NCBI GenBank assembly: GCA_947441325.1
Contig: CANETR010000045.1
Location: 1-9,639 of the forward strand
Reading direction: 5' to 3'
Source of the DNA: Saprospiraceae bacterium
GTDB taxonomy: Bacteria > Bacteroidota > Bacteroidia > Chitinophagales > Saprospiraceae
DNA: 9,639 nucleotides
The translations under genes and the position numbers were made by a program. Shown piece after piece: positions 4,513-9,639 of the stretch (the stretch's first letter is position 1; each line of letters begins with the position of its first letter). A model generated the notes under the pieces. The model was not told the origin of the DNA and ran no database searches. It worked only from the letters and a program-made list of their open reading frames with translations.

Positions 4513-6903
4513 CTAACCCTTACATTGCTTTGGTTGTGGACCAATACCAGATGCTTCCAAGAGTTCTTTTAGACGAGCTTCGAAGAAATCCAATAATAAG
4601 TTTGGCATAAAGAGCTCAACCTCCATTCTTCTGAATTCTCCACCTTTTTCCTCCGCTGGATGTTCATAGGCGCCAATTGTTACAGGCGCACCAATAAAAT
4701 CAAGTTGTTTTTTTACTGTCCAGGCTCTTCCTAAGCCAAGTTCCATATTGGTTTTAAGCTCATTGGCAATAGTTTTGTCTAAAACTTTTTCAGTAGTGTC
4801 TTTGGTCCCAATAAAGTGAGTGTAGGGAGTTCCTTTGGGTATATTAAAGGACTCAGTATATTTATGGTATCCCATTGGATTGCCATCCGTATGACCTTCA
4901 ATATAGAGTTTAAATTCTTTTTTACATCTGAAGTCTGGAGAACAGTATTTAACTAGCACTTCAGTGTCAATCCATTTAGCTATTTTTTTGTAATATTCAG
5001 GATCGCCCATTTTAGCAAGATCAACATTTTGACAAAGATAAATCTTCACAGTGTACTTGATGCCAATTTTACCTAGGGGTTCATATTCGACCTTTGTTTC
5101 GCAAACCTGTTTTGGTCCGTTAAGGTCTTTGTACATAACCTGAGCTGATTTAGGACCAAAATCCTCACGCTCGGCATGTGTCATAACCCATGCTTTTTCA
5201 ACCAATTCCCAATAGCGGCAATCCCAAACTTTAATGCGAAGTCTTGTTACCCTGCATGCAAGTTCTGTGTCGAAAACCAGGTTATGTTCCTTTTGAAATT
5301 CATCAATTTTAGAAAGGTACTGCTGTCCTCGCTCACAAGTATTGTAATGACCAAGCAGACACCATGATTTTACCTGCATGATTTTATCACAATATTTATC
5401 TACAAATGAATATTCCCCTTCAATGGTATCTTTATTATTAACAAAGGTTGACCAAAGATTATTGAGCTGTTCATTGTCGCTTTTGACCTTATTTGCACGT
5501 ATTTCAAAATCAGCAAATTTATTCAGCGTCAGTACGCTAAAGCCTTCAAAATTACCAGATTTTTTCATTTTGAGTAGATCAGCGAGTCTGCTGACAGCTC
5601 TGCTGCAAATGCCCAATCTGCCATCCATGATATAGGCTCTTGCCAGCATCTCTTTGCTGCAATACTCAAATTGGAAGCTGGTATTTGTAATAATTGTGTC
5701 GTTTTTACTAAATTCTTCCCATGCCATGTTGAATGAAGCGACATTTTCTTTTTCTTTTTTGACAAGGGCTCTGAGTTTTGTGATTTTATCCTTGGTAGTC
5801 TGATCGAGTGTTGGATTAAATTCTTTGATGACTTTATCAATCTCTGTAAGCTTTTCTTCACCCTTTGTACAATATTCCAAAGTACCTTCAATGAGCAAAG
5901 ATTTAACCTGTGCATCTTTTTCACAAAAGATACCTTTATAGTTTAGATTTTTATCTACAGTATTGGTGCTTACAAATTCTTGCCAGGCCTTGTTGAGGTC
6001 GGCGAGATTTCCGTTGTATTTTGAAACTTCTGCATCAAGCCAATCAATTTTCTTCTGCAAATCGGCTGGAATTGTTTGTGTGTTGATAGCCTGTAACTCT
6101 TTTATTTTTTTGAGCATCTGATTGCCATTTTTACAAACATCAGCCATTGCTCTCAAAACATAAATTTTCATATTTGGAATAAGGTTACATTTAACCTGTT
6201 CCAAATCATCTTTAAAGCCCTGAGAAACATTTGTTTTCATGTATTCAGCCCAAGCAATATCGAGCAGATTGTTCACTCGGATAATTTCCTTCATGAATTT
6301 AATCTCTTCAGGTAAGCCTGCAACATTTTTAGGGTCGAAATTGGCTTTTTCAACAAGGCTGATTACCTTATTTTCAAAATCTGTTTTAGTCGCTGAAAAA
6401 TTGCCGGCACAATAATTTGCATAAGCAGAAATGTAAAAGTATTTGGCGAGCGTTCCTTTTTCACAAACAGTCTTACCCGCCGGTATTTTATTTAAATCAT
6501 CGAGCCCAACATTTTTATTGGCCATGAAAGTTGTCCATAATTCGCCAACTTGGTAATAGGCTTCAATTTTTTTGCCTAGTTCCTCATATCGCTCTTTGAA
6601 ACCCGAAATTTTGGAGTGCTCAGTGGTACCAATTTTGTTAATTTCTTCCATCATCAATTTTGCATCCTTTAAGTTGTCGGCGCAAAAATATGAGGTAGCG
6701 TACATCAGACAGTACTTTAAGTAATCAATTGAGTTGCTTTTCTCGGGTTGGGTAAGTTTACTTACAGCCGAGGTAAGTGGTTCTTTTAGGAATTTTTGCC
6801 AGGTTTCTTCATAATTAACAAGCTCGACCTGCGCAAAGGTTGATACTCTGAAGACAGTCATTAGTATAATGAAACTGAACAGGGCTAATAATTTTTGTTT
6901 CAT
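4513..6903 (-). CDS. Secreted Cys-rich six-repeat protein with C-terminal OmpA-like domain
   Basis: A 796-residue exported protein. I start at the ATG at 6903, giving MKQKLLALFSFIILM, a clean signal peptide with likely cleavage TFA|Q after residue 24; a TTG 15 bases upstream would only lengthen the basic end. Residues about 30-570 hold six copies of a helical module of 88-95 residues, each with a Trp near its start (35, 123, 218, 307, 395, 484, and a seventh at 572). Five of the copies have a Cys pair exactly 18 residues apart (147/165, 239/257, 327/345, 415/433, 505/523). Residues 664-765 resemble the OmpA/MotB peptidoglycan-binding domain: IEGHTDGN, NMELGLGRAWTVKKQL and EFRRMEVEL, with the expected ligand residues Asp673 and Arg726. 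There are 20 cysteines, unusually many, suggesting disulfides outside the cytoplasm. The family of the repeat part is not one I recognise. I infer a peptidoglycan-attached periplasmic or envelope protein. Confidence 0.85.
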   Translation of the reverse strand: MKQKLLALFSFIILMTVFRVSTFAQVELVNYEETWQKFLKEPLTSAVSKLTQPEKSNSIDYLKYCLMYATSYFCADNLKDAKLMMEEINKIGTTEHSKISGFKERYEELGKKIEAYYQVGELWTTFMANKNVGLDDLNKIPAGKTVCEKGTLAKYFYISAYANYCAGNFSATKTDFENKVISLVEKANFDPKNVAGLPEEIKFMKEIIRVNNLLDIAWAEYMKTNVSQGFKDDLEQVKCNLIPNMKIYVLRAMADVCKNGNQMLKKIKELQAINTQTIPADLQKKIDWLDAEVSKYNGNLADLNKAWQEFVSTNTVDKNLNYKGIFCEKDAQVKSLLIEGTLEYCTKGEEKLTEIDKVIKEFNPTLDQTTKDKITKLRALVKKEKENVASFNMAWEEFSKNDTIITNTSFQFEYCSKEMLARAYIMDGRLGICSRAVSRLADLLKMKKSGNFEGFSVLTLNKFADFEIRANKVKSDNEQLNNLWSTFVNNKDTIEGEYSFVDKYCDKIMQVKSWCLLGHYNTCERGQQYLSKIDEFQKEHNLVFDTELACRVTRLRIKVWDCRYWELVEKAWVMTHAEREDFGPKSAQVMYKDLNGPKQVCETKVEYEPLGKIGIKYTVKIYLCQNVDLAKMGDPEYYKKIAKWIDTEVLVKYCSPDFRCKKEFKLYIEGHTDGNPMGYHKYTESFNIPKGTPYTHFIGTKDTTEKVLDKTIANELKTNMELGLGRAWTVKKQLDFIGAPVTIGAYEHPAEEKGGEFRRMEVELFMPNLLLDFFEARLKELLEASGIGPQPKQCKG
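5194..6801 (-). repeat. Six degenerate ~270-bp coding repeats (Trp/Cys helical module)
   Basis: The encoded units begin with a pattern like xxAWxEFxxN, then a Cys, a helix of 17 residues (for example EKDAQVKSLLIEGTLEY), a second Cys, and a Leu/Ile-Lys-rich helix that leads to the next Trp. Trp spacing is 88, 95, 89, 88, 89 and 88 residues; the first-Cys spacing over repeats 2-6 is 92, 88, 88 and 90. Repeat 1 lacks the first Cys (Ser at that position) but keeps the second (Cys74). The copies are well diverged, so this is an old internal duplication, not a recent one. Confidence 0.8.
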
Positions 6904-6971
6904 TGGATTGAAGTTCAAAAATAAGAATGGAAGTAGATGTATTTAATAACTAATAAATAAGTCAAATTAAA

Positions 6972-7042
6972 TTTCGACATCGAAAATTAGTTATTTTTCT
7001 CTGAATAGCAAAAGCCTTGCCACTTTCGAATCGAAATTAGTT
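6972..7042. promoter_or_regulatory. Pair of palindromic operator-like repeats in the divergent intergenic region
   Basis: TTTCGA-CA-TCGAAA (6972-6985) and TTTCGA-A-TCGAAA (7024-7036) are two near-identical palindromes. Each is followed by TTAGTT (6987-6992 and 7037-7042) and then an AT-rich ATTTTT stretch. The left ends are 52 bp apart, about five helical turns. They lie between the divergent genes starting at 6903 (-) and 7111 (+), so a dimeric regulator could bind both and control either gene. The regulator is unknown. Confidence 0.5.
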
Positions 7043-7063
7043 CATTTTTTATAGAAAAATGAA
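7041..7063. repeat. Inverted repeat upstream of the YfcC-family gene
   Basis: TTCATTTTT (7041-7049) and AAAAATGAA (7055-7063) are perfect 9-bp inverted arms around TATAG. The left arm overlaps the end of the second palindromic repeat. It may be a further operator, an AT-rich hairpin, or chance in A+T-rich DNA. Confidence 0.4.
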
Positions 7064-7110
7064 TACAAAACTCAATTTTGTTTTAAATTGCAGGGCCTAA
7101 ATTCGTTATT

Positions 7111-8601
7111 ATGAAAAAAATATCTTTTCCGACAGCTCATTCCGTACTGCTTATTATTGCAGCATTAGTTGCCTTAGCTACCTGGCTTTTACCAGCTGGT
7201 AAATTTGATGAGCTCAAATATGATAAGGAGAAAAAAGTCTTTGTTCAAATTAAGACAGACCAAGAAATAGTGTATCCTGCTACCCAAAAAACATTGGATT
7301 CTCTTGGTATCAAAATAAATTTATCAAAATTTGAAGATGGAAGCATTTGGAAACCTGTAGGCATTCCGGGGACCTATCACAATATCGATTCTAAGCCCCA
7401 AGGTTTTCTTGAATTTGTAAAATCTCCACTTCAGGGAGTGATCGACTCTATTGATGTCATCTTATTTGTACTGATTTTAGGAGGATTTATAGGCATAGTT
7501 CATTATTCAGGAGCATTCGATGCTGGAGTAAGCCGACTAGCAATTTCCTTGAGGGGAAGAGAAAAGCTGCTAATTGTATTTATTACAACGCTCATCGCGC
7601 TGGGTGGTACAACTTTCGGACTTGCAGAAGAGACCATTGCATTTTATCCTATTTTAGTTCCAGTATTTCTGGCGGCGAGGTATGATGCTATGGTTGCTTT
7701 AGCCTCAATTTATATAGGCTCCAGTGTAGGTACGATGATTTCTACGGTTAACCCTTTTTCAGCTATCATTGCGTCCAATGCTGCGGGGATAACCTGGACA
7801 AGTGGATTATACGGAAGAATTGTAATGTTGATCATTGGTACAGCTTTCTGTATTTGGTACATTATACGTTATGCAGAAAAAGTAAGAAAAGATCCCTCAA
7901 AATCAATAATTTATAAACAGAAGGATGAAATTGAAAAGTTATTTGCCGTTAAAACAGAGCAGATTAAGTTTAATTGGCGAATTTCTCTGATTCTTATTGT
8001 TTTTGCTGCCTCATTCATAACCATGATAGTTGGTGTGTCAATGTTTAAATGGTGGTTTATGGAAATGACCATGATTTTTTTGCTAGCAGCTGTATTGGTT
8101 GGAATTATTGCTGGTATCAAAGAAAAAATCTTTGTTGAAACCTTTGTAAAAGGGGCAAATGAATTGCTAAATGTTGCGCTCATCATTGGTATAGCTCGTG
8201 GGATTACATGGATTATGGATCAAGGTGCAATCAGTGCCACCTTACTTGAATCTGCAAGCGGAGTAGTTGATGGCATGCCTAAGGTTGTTTTTGTAAATGT
8301 TATGATGTTTTTATATGCGGGCCTTTCCTTTTTTATACCTTCATCATCGGGGCTTGCTGTGCTTTCTATGCCAATTATGGCCCCTCTGGCCGATGTAGTT
8401 GACCTGCAGCGTGAACTTGTAGTAAATGCCTATCAGTATGGAATGGGACTAATGGCTTTTATTACGCCTACAGGTCTTATTTTGGCTTCGCTGGCAATGG
8501 TGAATGTAACCTATGACAAATGGTTGAGATTTGTGCTGCCACTTTTATTTTGGCTTACTATTATTACTATGTTGGTGCTTACCATTCAAATTTACTTGTA
8601 A
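7111..8601 (+). CDS. YfcC/DcuC-superfamily membrane transporter
   Basis: A 496-residue polytopic inner-membrane protein with roughly 11-13 hydrophobic segments, beginning with one at residues 9-29. Family hallmarks are GGTTFGLAEETIAFYPILVP at about 165-184, SVGTMISTVNPFSAIIASNAAG at about 205-226, and FFIPSSSGLAVLSMPIMAPLAD at about 397-418, the paired re-entrant-type motifs of this ion-transporter-like superfamily. Relatives are annotated as C4-dicarboxylate, arginine/ornithine or basic amino-acid/peptide carriers; the substrate cannot be read from the sequence. Between the first and second helices lies a loop of about 80 polar residues (31-108), apparently longer than in relatives I recall. 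A basic cytoplasmic loop lies at about 253-288. The gene stands alone, divergent from the repeat protein, with paired palindromes upstream. gcvT follows after 108 bp. Confidence 0.85.
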   Translation: MKKISFPTAHSVLLIIAALVALATWLLPAGKFDELKYDKEKKVFVQIKTDQEIVYPATQKTLDSLGIKINLSKFEDGSIWKPVGIPGTYHNIDSKPQGFLEFVKSPLQGVIDSIDVILFVLILGGFIGIVHYSGAFDAGVSRLAISLRGREKLLIVFITTLIALGGTTFGLAEETIAFYPILVPVFLAARYDAMVALASIYIGSSVGTMISTVNPFSAIIASNAAGITWTSGLYGRIVMLIIGTAFCIWYIIRYAEKVRKDPSKSIIYKQKDEIEKLFAVKTEQIKFNWRISLILIVFAASFITMIVGVSMFKWWFMEMTMIFLLAAVLVGIIAGIKEKIFVETFVKGANELLNVALIIGIARGITWIMDQGAISATLLESASGVVDGMPKVVFVNVMMFLYAGLSFFIPSSSGLAVLSMPIMAPLADVVDLQRELVVNAYQYGMGLMAFITPTGLILASLAMVNVTYDKWLRFVLPLLFWLTIITMLVLTIQIYL

Positions 8602-8670
8602 TCAGTTTTTGTATTCTCTAACTTTTTAGAACTTTTACTGTTTACAAAAGGGTGTTTTTTATTTTTTAAC

Positions 8671-8678
8671 TAACTTTG
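8671..8678 (+). promoter_or_regulatory. -7 box of the gcvT promoter
   Basis: TAACTTTG is an exact match to the Bacteroidota -7 consensus TAnnTTTG and lies 31 bases before the gcvT ATG, implying a leader of about 25 nt. A -33 TTTG is not present at the usual spacing; the region upstream is T-rich. I found no convincing terminator for the preceding transporter gene in this gap. Confidence 0.5.
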
Positions 8679-8709
8679 CGACTTTCAAATTTATAAAAAA
8701 TCTATCAAG

Positions 8710-9639
8710 ATGAAAAAGACTGCTTTATACGATAAACATGTTGCCCTTGGTGCTAAAATTGTACCTTTTGCTGGTTATGAAATGCCTGTTTCTTATGCTG
8801 GAATTATAGAAGAACATAATTCTGTGCGTAATGCTCTTGGCGTTTTTGATGTTTCACACATGGGTGAATTTATTGTAAAAGGCAGTCAGGCACTTGATTT
8901 GATTCAAAAAGTGACATCAAACGATGTTTCTAAACTTGAAATAGGCGATGTGCAATATTCTTGTCTGCCAAATGACAAGGGTGGGATAGTGGATGATTTA
9001 TTGGTGTACCGTTTGCCGGAAGATAACTGTTCGGCCGGTGAGCGTGCTTACATGCTTGTGGTAAATGCCTCTAATATTGAAAAAGACTGGAATTGGATCA
9101 ACGCGCACAATAGTTTCGACGCGAAATTGACAGATATTTCTGAGAAAACATCTTTGCTCGCTATACAGGGACCTAAGGCTGCAGAAGCTTTACAAAAACT
9201 TACCAATATTGACCTTCATGGTATGAAATATTATACTTTCTCCAAAGGAAATTTTGCTGGTATTGATAATGTAATCGTTTCGGCTACGGGTTATACTGGT
9301 GCAGGTGGTTTTGAAGTTTATGTAGATAATAAAGATGCAGGAAAACTTTGGGATGAAGTATTTGCAGCTGGTAAAGACCTTGATATTAAACCAATTGGTC
9401 TTGGTGCGCGCGATACACTTCGACTTGAAATGGGCTTTTGTCTCTATGGAAATGATATAGATGACACAACATCGCCAATTGAAGCTGGCCTTGGATGGAT
9501 TACCAAACTCAAAAAAGGCGATTTTGTCGGTCGCGAGTTCTGTGTCAATCACAAAGAAAATGGTTCAGACCGTAAATTAGTAGGCTTTGTTGTGAATGAC
9601 AAACGCCCGGCTCGCCATGGTTATCCTGTTTTGGATGCC
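8710..9639 (+). CDS. gcvT: Glycine cleavage system T-protein (aminomethyltransferase), 5' part
   Basis: The frame is open from the ATG at 8710 to the window edge, 310 codons of an expected 360 or so; the C-terminus is outside. GcvT takes the aminomethyl group from the lipoylated H-protein, releases ammonia and makes 5,10-methylenetetrahydrofolate, in the cytoplasm. Visible signatures are [14 protein letters not shown] (residues 16-29), FDVSHMGE (46-53), the folate-site [11 protein letters not shown] with catalytic Asp96, LAIQGPKA near 155, [13 protein letters not shown] near 195, and [20 protein letters not shown] near 236-255. There is no signal or membrane segment. It has its own likely promoter. 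The other gcv genes are not in the window, as is common in Bacteroidota where they are scattered. Confidence 0.97.
   Translation, partial: MKKTALYDKHVALGAKIVPFAGYEMPVSYAGIIEEHNSVRNALGVFDVSHMGEFIVKGSQALDLIQKVTSNDVSKLEIGDVQYSCLPNDKGGIVDDLLVYRLPEDNCSAGERAYMLVVNASNIEKDWNWINAHNSFDAKLTDISEKTSLLAIQGPKAAEALQKLTNIDLHGMKYYTFSKGNFAGIDNVIVSATGYTGAGGFEVYVDNKDAGKLWDEVFAAGKDLDIKPIGLGARDTLRLEMGFCLYGNDIDDTTSPIEAGLGWITKLKKGDFVGREFCVNHKENGSDRKLVGFVVNDKRPARHGYPVLDA

Noticed and set aside
6904..6918. TTG start adding five residues to the repeat protein
   Set aside because: The ATG at 6903 gives a standard signal peptide with a Lys-rich start; the TTG adds nothing.
6916..6923. TATTTTTG on the minus strand as a -7 box for the repeat-protein gene
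   Set aside because: It fits the consensus but would leave a leader of only a few bases and has no TTTG at the right distance upstream.
7077..7105. TTTG (7077-7080) with TAAATTCG (7098-7105) as a promoter for the transporter gene
   Set aside because: The 17-bp spacing is acceptable, but transcription would start at about the ATG, giving a leaderless message. In such A+T-rich DNA this is too weak to annotate.
7911..8186. Minus-strand open frame inside the transporter gene, and similar antisense frames within dapF, gcvT and the repeat protein
   Set aside because: They lie opposite clearly recognised genes, have unconvincing compositions and no family resemblance; they are shadows of the real genes.

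Overview
The window is about 64% A+T by eye and looks like a chromosomal segment of a member of the Bacteroidota. Supporting signs are a gldC homologue, a FISUMP-domain secreted protein, a DUF4920 lipoprotein, tRNA genes without an encoded CCA end, mostly weak or absent Shine-Dalgarno sequences, and promoters of the Bacteroidota type (TTTG, about 19-21 bp, TAnnTTTG). No phage, transposon, CRISPR or defence gene is visible. Most of the content is housekeeping. The least familiar gene is a large secreted repeat protein.

Layout, left to right. (1) 1-483 (+): the 3' part of an unrecognised membrane protein, open at the window edge, followed by a terminator. (2) 646-2873 (-): a block read leftwards, consisting of two identical tRNA-Lys(TTT) genes, a terminator hairpin, then dapF (diaminopimelate epimerase), a FISUMP-domain secreted protein and gldC. 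The three protein genes are closely spaced and probably form one operon. Its only visible strong promoter is the one in front of the tRNAs. (3) 2998-3531 (-): a DUF4920 lipoprotein, divergent from rplU. (4) 3732-4343 (+): the rplU-rpmA ribosomal protein operon with its own promoter and terminator. (5) 4513-6903 (-): a 796-residue secreted protein with six copies of a roughly 90-residue Trp/Cys module and a C-terminal OmpA-like peptidoglycan-binding domain. It ends tail-to-tail with rpmA across two terminators facing each other. (6) 7111-8601 (+): a YfcC/DcuC-superfamily transporter, divergent from the repeat protein across a 207-bp region that holds a pair of palindromic, operator-like repeats. 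(7) 8710-9639 (+): gcvT, the glycine cleavage T-protein, cut by the right edge of the window.

Functional links: dapF supplies meso-diaminopimelate for lysine and peptidoglycan, and it sits directly behind two lysine tRNA genes. The OmpA-like domain of the repeat protein belongs to a family that binds meso-diaminopimelate in peptidoglycan. These links are suggestive only. No intergenic stretch exceeds about 210 bp.
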